A stretch of 57,799 nt of DNA from Clostridiales bacterium (GTDB lineage: Bacteria > Bacillota > Clostridia > Saccharofermentanales > Saccharofermentanaceae), in the NCBI GenBank assembly GCA_017964005.1, contig JAGCSR010000042.1, forward strand, positions 1 to 57,799. The letters run 5' to 3'. Below the pieces are notes generated by a model, which searched no databases, was not told the DNA's origin, and saw nothing but the letters and a program-made list of their open reading frames with translations. The first letter of the stretch is position 1, and every line of letters begins with the position of its first letter. Of this stretch, positions 1 to 7,911 are shown one piece after another. Both the position numbers and the translations under genes were made by a program.

Positions 1-1
1 G

Positions 2-385
2 AAGAATTATACACAGGTATATGTAAAAAACAGTTTTGAAGCAGCAGAAACATACTGCAAAGCTTTTGGAGCAGAAATAACTCGTGAGTTTAAAAACGAA
101 GATAACACTGCTTATGAGCACTGTGAGCTATCTGTAAACGGAGAAGGTTTTTTGGCATTGGCAGAAGCGAAAAATCCTTGTGATATAGATGTAGTACATA
201 AATACAAGTGGGAAACTATGACCTTTAACGTTTTTGAAATGGGAACAGAAGAAGCTGTTTATAATGCTTTTCAAGTTTTGAGCGATGGGGGTGTAATTAT
301 CGAACCTATCGGAGAACTTCCATGGAGTAAATGTTGTGCCACCATTATTGATAAATATGGTGTGTGCTGGTGGATATCAATTTAA
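2..385 (+). CDS. VOC/PhnB-like (glyoxalase-fold) protein, 5' truncated by window edge
   Basis: The reading frame is open from base 2 to the TAA at 383-385, so the gene begins outside the window. The visible 127 residues open with a VYVKNSFEAAETYCKAFGAE-like stretch and end with GVCWWISI. This is the layout of PhnB/3-demethylubiquinone methyltransferase-like members of the VOC superfamily, in which a beta-alpha-beta module starts with 'A..FY...FGA' and the chain ends '..G..W.I'. These are small cytosolic proteins with diverse or unknown substrates, so no reaction can be assigned. An internal ATG at 152 would remove the first module and is not a believable start. The gene lies in an AT-rich stretch unlike the rest of the window and is followed by two hairpins. 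Confidence 0.75.
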   Translation, partial: KNYTQVYVKNSFEAAETYCKAFGAEITREFKNEDNTAYEHCELSVNGEGFLALAEAKNPCDIDVVHKYKWETMTFNVFEMGTEEAVYNAFQVLSDGGVIIEPIGELPWSKCCATIIDKYGVCWWISI

Positions 386-445
386 CAAATTCAGATTTAT
401 CGGGATAATGTGATAGTAAGTTTTATCCTGAATATAATCTACTAA

Positions 446-475
446 GAAGCCTGCGAAAAATGACTCGCAGGCTTC
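446..475. repeat. Perfect 11-bp inverted repeat hairpin
   Basis: GAAGCCTGCGA (446-456) pairs perfectly with TCGCAGGCTTC (465-475) around an 8-nt loop. No T-run follows on either strand, so it is not a clear intrinsic terminator. It lies about 60 bp after the VOC gene and could stabilise that mRNA's 3' end. Confidence 0.5.
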
Positions 476-510
476 ATTAATTCCGGGTTGTTTTATAGCG
501 GAAAATCTGA

Positions 511-546
511 AATGCCCGAAAACACTGCGCTTCGGGCATTTTTATA
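511..546 (+). terminator. Rho-independent terminator
   Basis: A perfect 10-bp stem, AATGCCCGAA (511-520) with TTCGGGCATT (531-540), is followed by TTTATAT. It would end transcription coming from the VOC-family gene. The remaining 547-653 bases hold nothing recognisable. Confidence 0.75.
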
Positions 547-653
547 TCTTGAATGAGTTCAAAATGAGTTCACTTTGATTTATTCCGGCACAAAAATAAA
601 CTTGTATCAAGTGTACACAGTTTCCTTTCTTGTGGGTTTGGAGAAGTTTTGTT

Positions 654-983
654 TTATTCTTCAAGCCACTTTAATTCAGGTTCTATTTCCCAAAATGATT
701 TTCCTTCGAAAATCTTTGCCTCAAGAAATTGTTTTTTGACATAATCCATGTCAGCATTTGTTACTCTGTATATTTCTTTGTAATTTACAAACTGACCGTT
801 GGAATCTATTTTAGACTTGTAATAGCAGTCTTCAATTATGTCTGCTTCCCAGCTGTTAACAAAGAATGTAAATTGATTATCTTGCGTGTACCCTTCGCAC
901 CAGTATATCTTGCCTTTGAAAAATAATGTTGCTTCGTTATACCATCCTGTGTCAAGGAATTGTTCAAGTTCATTTTTAATCAT
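654..983 (-). CDS. Small acidic immunity-like protein, unrecognised family
   Basis: This encodes a 109-residue acidic, aromatic-rich cytosolic protein with no signal peptide or membrane segment. Visible landmarks are GWYNEATLFFKGKIYWCEGY near residues 13-32, a lone Cys near residue 29 and an EPELKWLEE tail. I do not recognise the family. Size, composition and context suggest an immunity protein of a polymorphic toxin: a good AAGGAG site precedes the ATG at 983, and the start codon overlaps (ATGA) the stop codon of an upstream decayed frame whose last residues look like a toxin C-terminus. The immunity role is inferred from position only. The gene is more AT-rich than its neighbours, consistent with transfer. 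Confidence 0.65.
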   Translation of the reverse strand: MIKNELEQFLDTGWYNEATLFFKGKIYWCEGYTQDNQFTFFVNSWEADIIEDCYYKSKIDSNGQFVNYKEIYRVTNADMDYVKKQFLEAKIFEGKSFWEIEPELKWLEE

Positions 984-1051
984 AATCCAAGCTCCTTAAG
1001 GTATTTATAGTATTTTTTGTAAATCGGATGGTTGCATATCTCTGGTACTTA
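980..1051 (-). pseudogene. Possible decayed toxin C-terminus upstream of immunity-like gene
   Basis: On the minus strand, an open stretch of about 24 codons ends in ICNHPIYKKYYKYLKELGL and a TGA at 980-982 that overlaps the ATG of the next gene. Endings of the type 'NHPxYKxYxxYLKxLGL' are familiar from polymorphic-toxin C-termini, and toxin/immunity pairs are often coupled by such overlaps. Just upstream the same frame is closed by TAA, and the neighbouring frames carry only fragments, so the gene is broken or truncated. An alternative 76-codon frame at 1005-1235 looks like a low-complexity shadow. The call rests on a short peptide. Confidence 0.35.
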
Positions 1052-1304
1052 TAGTCGTATTTTGCTTCCGTGGTTTCCGTGGTCGTCTTATCTCTTCCGG
1101 TCTGCATGCGGCTGCAGGCAGGATCTTAGAGATAACCAGCAACAGAGTAAGCGCTCTTTTTATAACAATTCCCTCCCGGTGGAGAAGATCTTTTAACGGA
1201 TTTTCTCCATACTTATGAGTGAATGATAACAACATTGTTTGTGATTTGTGTGTAAGTATTATGAATTATATATGAAGAGCGGGGAGAGTGTTCTTCCCGT
1301 TTTC

Positions 1305-1313
1305 TGATATAAT
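1305..1313 (+). promoter_or_regulatory. Extended -10 promoter element
   Basis: TGATATAAT is an extended -10 (TGn-TATAAT, hexamer at 1308-1313) 33 bp before the start at 1347. There is no good -35, as expected for extended -10 promoters. A 7-bp hairpin (1280-1286 with 1293-1299, then TTTTCT) lies just upstream. The rest of 1052-1346 shows no gene. Confidence 0.5.
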
Positions 1314-1346
1314 TAGTGTGCTATTGCTTATGGTGGGAGGTAGATT

Positions 1347-2243
1347 ATGAAGCTTACAAGTTTGAATTGTCCCAATTGCGGGTCACCTTTGAGGACAGAA
1401 GGCAACACCCAGGTCTGCGAAAGCTGCGGATCTACTTTTGCGGTGGATTACGATGAGTCTGATGTCGAGTTTGAGAAGATACAGACTGAGGCAGAGCGCG
1501 AGCAGCTGAGGCTTGCCCATGAGAAGGAGCTTCTCGAGAAGCAGTATGAGCTGCAGGAGAGAGCCAACCTGGAAGCGGAGAAGAGAGCACGCAAGAGACA
1601 GCGTGAGCAGGCAGTTACCAGAACAGTTAAGAGCCTTATATCCTGGATCGTTACACTGGGAGTCATGGCGCTTATTGTCTTCGGAGTTTTCAAGCTCAGG
1701 GATTATATCAGGAACGGCGGAGATCTCGGTTCTTTGGGCGGGATCGACAAGATCGTTGCTACACCGACACCTGCTCCGAATTACGATGTCACACCCGAGG
1801 ATGTTGAGCCTCAGATGGAGGACTTTATCGCTTCCGGCAAGAAGGTTCAGATGGGTATCGATCAGTGCGCCTATTGGGATACGCAGAGCGCTGTTGATTT
1901 CTACAAAAAGAAAGATGCCGAACTTGTGGATGCCTATATCGTAACCAATATTCCCGAGAAAGATCCCGACGAATCCAACAGGCTCGTTCTTATCTTCAAG
2001 GTAATATGGAATAACGAGGATGAGGGCGATAAGGAATGCTTCGATGCAGTTTACTTTGAAGGTATAAGAGTGAATCCCAACGGCGGCGGAGTCATCAGTG
2101 ATTTCAATGGAAGAACGATCGACAGAAGCGATGCTGCGTGGGGCTGGTCCATGGCCTACAGTTTTGAGGAATACGATCAGTGCTATCGTGAGAACATCAC
2201 CGCTTTGGGCGGGATGGTCACCCAGGTCAAAGGTGAACAATGA
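1347..2243 (+). CDS. Zinc-ribbon, single-pass membrane protein
   Basis: This encodes a 298-residue protein of unknown role. Residues 8-27 form a zinc ribbon with two CxxC knuckles (C8/C11 and C24/C27). Residues 40-92 are a highly charged, probably coiled-coil helix rich in Glu, Arg and Gln. Residues about 96-117 form one transmembrane helix, followed by a short Thr/Pro linker (ATPTPAPNYD) and an approximately 140-residue extracytoplasmic domain. This is a common plan for clostridial 'zinc ribbon domain-containing' membrane proteins, perhaps sensing or envelope related. GGGAGG precedes the ATG with good spacing. The stop overlaps the next start (ATGA), so the two genes are probably co-translated. 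Confidence 0.85.
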   Translation: MKLTSLNCPNCGSPLRTEGNTQVCESCGSTFAVDYDESDVEFEKIQTEAEREQLRLAHEKELLEKQYELQERANLEAEKRARKRQREQAVTRTVKSLISWIVTLGVMALIVFGVFKLRDYIRNGGDLGSLGGIDKIVATPTPAPNYDVTPEDVEPQMEDFIASGKKVQMGIDQCAYWDTQSAVDFYKKKDAELVDAYIVTNIPEKDPDESNRLVLIFKVIWNNEDEGDKECFDAVYFEGIRVNPNGGGVISDFNGRTIDRSDAAWGWSMAYSFEEYDQCYRENITALGGMVTQVKGEQ

Positions 2244-3016
2244 TCACTGATTCTTTCGATAACAAAAGTGAGGCGATCATATCTCCGAGGGCGTTTTTCG
2301 GGGAACGGCAAAAACTGTGTGATATCGCTGTCGTAACTTTCTCCCGGGAGATATTGGCTAACGTTCTCGACAGATATCCTCATGAGATAATCGGCGAGAT
2401 CAAAGCCGTGAATCATATAAGATCTTTATATCTGATCGAGGTTGACGGCATGAAGCTTGGGTTCTACATTACCGAGGTGGGATCCATGGCTTGTTCGACC
2501 GATATCATCGAGGTTAACTGGAAGATAGGAGCAGATAAGTTCATCCTGTTCGGATCCTGCGGTGATCTGGATCCCGATAAGACTTCCGGGAAATATATCA
2601 TTCCGACGGCGGCGTACCGCGACGAAGGGATGAGCTATCATTACGCGCCTCCTTCGGATTACATCGATATCCGTAATGCTGATCTTATGGCGACGTGGTT
2701 TGAAGAGATGTCTCTTCCTTATGTCAAAGGGAGAGTATGGACTACGGATGCCATCTACATGGAGACCAGAGATCTTGTGGATAAGCGCAAGAAGGAAGGA
2801 TGTATCGCAGTCGAGATGGAGCTTGCCGGCGTGCAGGCCGTTTGTGACTATTACGGTTTTGAACTCTATGATTTCCTGTGCGCAGGCGATATTGTGGATC
2901 AGTCAGACTACACTCCGGACGGACTTCATGACGCCAATCATTCCCCGGATAAATTCGATGTGGCGGTAAAGATCGCGAAGAGAATAGCAGATGACGGATC
3001 CTTGTCCGGTCATTGA
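2240..3016 (+). CDS. Nucleoside phosphorylase-like protein (PNP/UDP superfamily)
   Basis: This encodes a 258-residue cytosolic protein. Hallmarks of the PNP/uridine phosphorylase superfamily are visible: a core beta strand with the phosphate-site-like loop FGSCGDL near residue 112, the AAYRDEGMSYHY segment near residues 127-138, and the nucleoside-binding VEMELAGVQAV motif near residues 193-203. Family members cleave N-glycosidic bonds of purine or uridine nucleosides using phosphate. The exact substrate cannot be read from the sequence. The gene overlaps the zinc-ribbon gene by 4 bp, although no functional link between the two is evident. Confidence 0.8.
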   Translation: MITDSFDNKSEAIISPRAFFGERQKLCDIAVVTFSREILANVLDRYPHEIIGEIKAVNHIRSLYLIEVDGMKLGFYITEVGSMACSTDIIEVNWKIGADKFILFGSCGDLDPDKTSGKYIIPTAAYRDEGMSYHYAPPSDYIDIRNADLMATWFEEMSLPYVKGRVWTTDAIYMETRDLVDKRKKEGCIAVEMELAGVQAVCDYYGFELYDFLCAGDIVDQSDYTPDGLHDANHSPDKFDVAVKIAKRIADDGSLSGH

Positions 3017-3081
3017 ATCCTTATGTGATGCAACTTTTTGCACGTCTCGGGTGTATATAGGTACAAAGGGAGGTACCTGAT

Positions 3082-4467
3082 ATGGATCTTACTAAGATTA
3101 CTTCAGTCGCGGTAACTGCGGCTATGGGATTATCGTTAATGGCTGGGTGCAGCGGGGATCTCGCCCCGACTCAGGATACGGATGAGACTGAGGTTACGAC
3201 CGTAACTTCACAGACTTCGGATAGTTCGGAAGCCGGGTCATCTCCGGAGGAGACTTTCGGGAGTGTCATGAATGTTGATGCGGATCTTGCGGCAGATCTT
3301 GATATACAGGATCTTTCTTCTGATAAAGAAAGGGAGTTCCGCAAAGGATATCTGGATTTTGCTTTCGGACTCATGAACAGCTGTGTCGAGGACGAGCAGC
3401 AGGGGGTTAATGTTATGGTATCTCCTGCTTCCGTTATGTTTGCTTTGGACCTTACCGGAGCCGGTGCCAAAGGACAGACATTGGCCGAGATGTGCGGACT
3501 GTTCGGGGGTGCCAAGGACCCCTCCGGACAGATATCCTATGCCGCCCATCTTATGAAGAGTATGAACGAGTCGGAATTCGTAAAACTCCATGCGGCCAAC
3601 TCAGTATGGGTTAATAAGACAATTATGCCTGAAGGAATAAGACCTGAATATGTGTCATTTGTTCATGACAGCTTTGATGCCGAGTCCGAGTCCCTGATCT
3701 TTGATAAGACGGCTCAGGATAAGATCAACGGCTGGGTGAAAGAGAAGACGAACGGAATGATCCCTCAAGTAATAGATGAACTCGATCCTGTTATGGCCAT
3801 GCTGCTGATAAATGCCATCTCATTCGAAGGAAAGTGGGAGACGCAGTACAGTGAAGGATCAGTTCAAGAAGAGCAGTTTACCGCTTATGACGGAACTTCT
3901 CAGACCGTACAGATGTTGAACGGATCAGCTCCTTTATATCTCGAAAATGATGCTGCGACAGGCTTTGCAAAATACTATGAGGGAGGCAGATACGCTTTCG
4001 TGGTAATGCTTCCCAAGGATAAGACGAGTAATGCCCGGGAGATGCTCTCCGCCTTTGACGGGAAGGCATTTGAAGAATACCTTGCAAATTCGGATGAAGA
4101 CAGGGTGGTCTTAACTAAGATGCCTGAATTCTCTTACGATTGGAACAAATCCCTGGTCAAGCAGTTGAAGGTTTTGGGAATGAACACTCCCTTTGGTTCG
4201 GATGCGGATTTCTCTAAGATCGCAGATCTTGCTGCAGGAGAATACCTCAGCATAGGAGATGTTATCCATAAGACTCATATAGAGGTTGACCGCAACGGAA
4301 CCAAAGCTGCTGCCGTTACTGCTGTGTCGCTCTATAAGAATGCAGTCGCGGTCGATCCGCGCGTACCTGTGCAAGTATATTGTGACAGGCCTTTTGCGTA
4401 TGCGATCGTTGATATGGAAGATGCCGTTCCGCTGTTTATCGGGACCGTGGATCAGGTATCGAAGTAA
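3082..4467 (+). CDS. Serpin family lipoprotein (protease inhibitor)
   Basis: This encodes a 461-residue protein. A lipoprotein signal peptide ends in the lipobox LMAGC, so Cys23 would be lipidated. A Ser/Thr/Glu-rich linker runs to about residue 85, then a full serpin fold follows: VSPASVMFALDLTGAGAKGQT (s6B/hB), NAISFEGKWETQYS (s3A to s4C), the proximal hinge NGTKAAAVTAVSLYKN and the CDRPFAYAIVD end. Serpins trap serine or cysteine proteases by inserting their cleaved reactive loop. The hinge has the small residues needed for insertion, so it is probably inhibitory. The loop is about 6 residues longer than in alpha-1-antitrypsin, so P1 cannot be assigned. It may protect the cell surface from host or competitor proteases. 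GGGAGG precedes the start, and a strong terminator follows. Confidence 0.92.
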   Translation: MDLTKITSVAVTAAMGLSLMAGCSGDLAPTQDTDETEVTTVTSQTSDSSEAGSSPEETFGSVMNVDADLAADLDIQDLSSDKEREFRKGYLDFAFGLMNSCVEDEQQGVNVMVSPASVMFALDLTGAGAKGQTLAEMCGLFGGAKDPSGQISYAAHLMKSMNESEFVKLHAANSVWVNKTIMPEGIRPEYVSFVHDSFDAESESLIFDKTAQDKINGWVKEKTNGMIPQVIDELDPVMAMLLINAISFEGKWETQYSEGSVQEEQFTAYDGTSQTVQMLNGSAPLYLENDAATGFAKYYEGGRYAFVVMLPKDKTSNAREMLSAFDGKAFEEYLANSDEDRVVLTKMPEFSYDWNKSLVKQLKVLGMNTPFGSDADFSKIADLAAGEYLSIGDVIHKTHIEVDRNGTKAAAVTAVSLYKNAVAVDPRVPVQVYCDRPFAYAIVDMEDAVPLFIGTVDQVSK

Positions 4468-4498
4468 AATAATATAGAAGTGTATCCGTGAGGTGTGT

Positions 4499-4538
4499 CC
4501 CGGGTCTTCTGCATATTGCGGAAGACCCGGGGTTTTTG
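4499..4538 (+). terminator. Rho-independent terminator after serpin gene
   Basis: CCCGGGTCTTC (4499-4509) pairs perfectly with GAAGACCCGGG (4521-4531), followed by GTTTTTGTT. It is an 11-bp GC-rich stem with a T-rich tail, 31 bp after the serpin stop codon. Confidence 0.9.
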
Positions 4539-4758
4539 TTGTGTCACAATTTATTCATTTATGTCGTGATGTTTATCTTTTTGAAATGTGAAGACAATGT
4601 GGCAAAATCGGCCCGATCAGTACCGGCCTTTCGTCTAAATATGTTAAAAAGCCCTCGTTCACGGATGTTTTTTTCGAAGCGAAAACACTGTTATAGTAAT
4701 ATCAATTATTATTTTGTTTTAAAATATGTCAAGAATTTGAACAAATTTCGTAAAAATG

Positions 4759-4787
4759 TTGCATTAATGTGAACCTCATGGTATGAT
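4759..4787 (+). promoter_or_regulatory. Sigma-A-type promoter for secreted-protein cluster
   Basis: TTGCAT (4759-4764), a 17-bp spacer and TATGAT (4782-4787) predict a start near 4794 and a leader of about 65 nt. A 7-bp imperfect inverted repeat CCTCATG...CGTGAGG (4774-4800) spans the -10 and could be an operator. Bases 4539-4758 are AT-rich and show no credible gene; the plus-strand open frame there has no ribosome site and no recognisable protein. Confidence 0.65.
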
Positions 4788-4808
4788 TTGTCTCGTGAGG
4801 TAGAAGTT

Positions 4809-4841
4809 GTGTTTTCGTGGGGGAAACACAGAAGTGTTTTT
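4809..4841 (+). promoter_or_regulatory. Mutually exclusive leader hairpins (possible attenuator)
   Basis: AAACAC at 4824-4829 can pair either with GTGTTT upstream (4809-4814) or with GTGTTT downstream (4834-4839), the latter followed by TTA. The second hairpin with its short T-run would be a weak terminator and the first its competitor. Stems are only 6 bp, so this is tentative. Confidence 0.25.
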
Positions 4842-4858
4842 ACAAGAGGCAAATTTTT

Positions 4859-7800
4859 ATGAACAAATTATCTGATTGGGGCCGCAAAGCGACCGCTTGT
4901 GTGCTTGGCATCTTTATGATCGTCGGCATGTTCTCCTTTAAGCCTGTCCAGGCTGCTCAGACTCTGGACGCAAAGATCGCAGTATCTTATGAATTCCAAA
5001 ACGATTTCGACATGATCTTCAACTGCAAGATCTATTCCGAAGGTGATTTCAAGAATGTCCGCCTTCAGGTTGAATTCGGAGGCAAGACGACTGAGATCAC
5101 GGAACCGGAATTCTCCAATCCTTCAACCGGACTTTACAGATTCATCTTCCGGGGTGTCTCTGCGGCAGAGATGACAACCGTTGCCAAGGCTACGCTTTGC
5201 GCAAAGATCGGAAATACGGATTACAAGAGTTCGGCCAAAGAGACATCAGTCAAGTCTTATGCGATGTCTCTTTTGAACTACTACAGCAATCTGACCGGAG
5301 ACAAGATCAAGACGCAGCGCAATGCCATCTGCACAGCCATCGTAGATATGCTCAACTACGGCGCGGCAGCTCAGACCTACTTCGGGAAGAATACCAATGA
5401 TCTTGCCAACAAGGATCTGACATCCGCTCAGAAGAATATGGCTTCGGCGCTGCCGAACAATCCCGGGACCTGCTATAAGAAAACAGACATACAGAATGCT
5501 TCGGCATCTATACAGAAGATAGCACTGTCTTTCGAAAATCCCGTCGATCTGGTCGTGTATGCATCTTTTACACAGGCTCCTTCGGCAAATGCTTATGCTA
5601 GGGTTACTTATCAGGACAGCTTCGGTATCTATCAGATGATCGATGTTAAGTCGTCCGCTTTCGAGTATCAGGAGGCTGACGGTCTTTATCGTATCGAGTT
5701 CAAGGATATTCCCACCGGATATCTCAGGAGCCCTCTCGAGATCGTTATCCGTAACGACAACAGCAATATAAGTTCGATCGTTACATACAGCTGCGAAAGT
5801 TATGTAAAAGCGATCCTTGAAGGAAACTACGATTCGAAGATCAAGGATCTCGCAAAGAAGATGCTGGCCTATGGTGAATCCGCAAAGGCATACGCGGCAA
5901 CACTTCATACCGGCTGCGTAACATATCGTCAGTTCGGTGCCATGGGTAACGGCAAGACAGATGATTACTATGCAATCGTAATGACCCATGATTATGCCAA
6001 TGCAAAGAATCTTCCGGTTAAGGCTGATATCGGTGCGCATTACTACGTTAAGTATATGGATCCCAGATCCTATAAGGGTGCGCAGATCAAGACCGATACC
6101 GAATGGGGCAACGATACTTGGGGTGATGCAAAGTTTACCATCGATGATGAGAAACTGGGGAACACATCTATTTCCAAGCCCAAAGACAATATGCAGTTAA
6201 ACACTACAACGACCATCACGGAGGGTCATTGTTTCCTTTTCACTGTGGAGCCCAGCAAGCCTTCCGAGTATAAATACAGCAATTCCGCCAGGAAGATCTA
6301 TCTTGGTGTAGATGCGAATCTTTCAAATTACCCTAACTATGATAGCCAGGATGATGCCATGGCAAGAACCTTTAAGAATAAGACCTTCTCAAAGGATACA
6401 ACGAAGTTTGAGGGTAATTTTACCGAGGATGCTCTTTACTATATCAGGACGGATTCCGTAAAGCGTTTTGGAAGAAATCATATGGGCGGAACCAACGGAA
6501 AGGATCAGCAGGAGGTCATTATCGTTAACAAAACGAAGTCGGGATCAAACTACGGAATGTTGGACAGTTCCACTCCTCTCTGCTGGGACTGGGAAAAGAT
6601 GTACATAATCGTTAAGTATCCCATGGATAAGGAAACCATCCAAGTCAAGGGCGGTGATTTTACGACTATCGTAAACACAGACAGACAGGAGAGCTATATC
6701 CATAGGGGTATATCGGTTTGCCGTTCCAATGTTGTACTGAAGGATATTAAACACGACCTTGCAGGCGAAGAGAAACAGTTTGTTGATGGATTAAGTTGGG
6801 ATGAAAAGAAAAATGTCTATAAAGCACATACCGGAGCACCTTATCACGGATTTATAAGGGTTGATCATTGTGCCCATGTAACTATTGACGGATGTACGTT
6901 TACTGATCATCTGCGTAATTATCAACTCATAAACGATGATCAATCTCACTCGACTGCTCCCTATGATTTCTATGCCGAGTATGCAGTGGATGTCACGCTC
7001 AAAAACTGCAAATGCAACCCTACAAAAGTTGCAAAATATAATCTTTCAGATCCTACCGGTATCATGGATGAGACCACCAGATGGGGAACCATGGGAACCA
7101 ATTACATGAAGGACTTCAAAGTTATCGGCTGCAAATTATCCCGTGTTGATGCACACCAGGGTGTATATAATCTGACAGTTAAGGATTCGGAACTCGGTAT
7201 TCATGGTATCGCTACTGTCGGCTTCGGAAAACTACATGTCGAAAATACTCTGAACCATGCAACGTATTTCATCTCGTTAAGAAGAGATTTCGGGTCCGCC
7301 TGGTTCGGTGATGTCGAGGTCGTAGACTGTACTTGGGATATCAGAGATCAAACTTCCAGAGGTTTTTTCGAGGTTTATTATGATCCGACTTTCCAGTATT
7401 GTTATGAACCGTTCGAATATAACGGAAGAACATATTATTCTTCGTTGCCCAAAAATGTTACGATCACGAGACTTACCATAGATGGTACCGGACTATATGA
7501 CGCTAACGGATATGGCTTCCATAACCGTGGATTCAATGTCTTTGATCAGGTAATACTCGGTGTTGGTACAGTAGATGAGGATTATCTCAGCAGAAAGAAC
7601 GCACCTTCGTATGAGGTATATATGAGTACACAAAACGCTGTGGAACTCTATAAGCGTCCGTACTATTTCCCTCTCAAGGCTCCAGACAAAGTTACAGTAT
7701 CAGGCTTGAAAGTAATCAATCCGGATGTTCCCAGGGTCAGAGACAGTAAGCTTGCAGGTGTATTCGTGAGAAGACCCGGTTATTCGCAGATACATGACTC

Positions 7801-7888
7801 TTATTTCTTCACGAAAGATTACGACGCGACAACCTTGATCTGGGATCAAAAAGTGGAATATGAAGTTAGGCCGTCAAGAGTCGAATGA
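4859..7888 (+). CDS. Secreted right-handed beta-helix (pectate lyase 3-like) protein with two N-terminal modules
   Basis: This encodes a 1009-residue exported protein. The ATG at 4859 is chosen because it follows AGAGG and begins a classical signal peptide (charged MNKLSDWGRK, hydrophobic core, cleavage after VQA). An upstream GTG would add 14 unlikely residues. Residues about 33-190 and 205-355 are two related beta-rich modules marked by GLYRFIFRGVSAAE/GLYRIEFKDI and MLNYGAAAQTYFG/MLAYGESAKAYA. From about 360, VTYRQFGAMGNGKTDD is the classic opening of the pectate lyase 3/GH28-like beta-helix superfamily, and a long series of short beta-helix coils follows to the end. It probably binds or cleaves plant or microbial polysaccharide; the catalytic residues cannot be assigned. 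The following gene carries the same two modules, so the pair probably acts together. Confidence 0.85.
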   Translation: MNKLSDWGRKATACVLGIFMIVGMFSFKPVQAAQTLDAKIAVSYEFQNDFDMIFNCKIYSEGDFKNVRLQVEFGGKTTEITEPEFSNPSTGLYRFIFRGVSAAEMTTVAKATLCAKIGNTDYKSSAKETSVKSYAMSLLNYYSNLTGDKIKTQRNAICTAIVDMLNYGAAAQTYFGKNTNDLANKDLTSAQKNMASALPNNPGTCYKKTDIQNASASIQKIALSFENPVDLVVYASFTQAPSANAYARVTYQDSFGIYQMIDVKSSAFEYQEADGLYRIEFKDIPTGYLRSPLEIVIRNDNSNISSIVTYSCESYVKAILEGNYDSKIKDLAKKMLAYGESAKAYAATLHTGCVTYRQFGAMGNGKTDDYYAIVMTHDYANAKNLPVKADIGAHYYVKYMDPRSYKGAQIKTDTEWGNDTWGDAKFTIDDEKLGNTSISKPKDNMQLNTTTTITEGHCFLFTVEPSKPSEYKYSNSARKIYLGVDANLSNYPNYDSQDDAMARTFKNKTFSKDTTKFEGNFTEDALYYIRTDSVKRFGRNHMGGTNGKDQQEVIIVNKTKSGSNYGMLDSSTPLCWDWEKMYIIVKYPMDKETIQVKGGDFTTIVNTDRQESYIHRGISVCRSNVVLKDIKHDLAGEEKQFVDGLSWDEKKNVYKAHTGAPYHGFIRVDHCAHVTIDGCTFTDHLRNYQLINDDQSHSTAPYDFYAEYAVDVTLKNCKCNPTKVAKYNLSDPTGIMDETTRWGTMGTNYMKDFKVIGCKLSRVDAHQGVYNLTVKDSELGIHGIATVGFGKLHVENTLNHATYFISLRRDFGSAWFGDVEVVDCTWDIRDQTSRGFFEVYYDPTFQYCYEPFEYNGRTYYSSLPKNVTITRLTIDGTGLYDANGYGFHNRGFNVFDQVILGVGTVDEDYLSRKNAPSYEVYMSTQNAVELYKRPYYFPLKAPDKVTVSGLKVINPDVPRVRDSKLAGVFVRRPGYSQIHDSYFFTKDYDATTLIWDQKVEYEVRPSRVE

Positions 7889-7911
7889 TCAGCTAATGTG
7901 AGGAAGTGATT

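Noticed and set aside
1005..1235. 76-codon minus-strand open frame
   Set aside because: It is Arg/Pro-rich, has no ribosome site and is in a different frame from the toxin-like tail; it is treated as a shadow within a decayed region.
4488..4772. 94-codon plus-strand open frame between the serpin and the beta-helix gene
   Set aside because: It covers a terminator and a promoter, has no ribosome site and encodes no recognisable protein.
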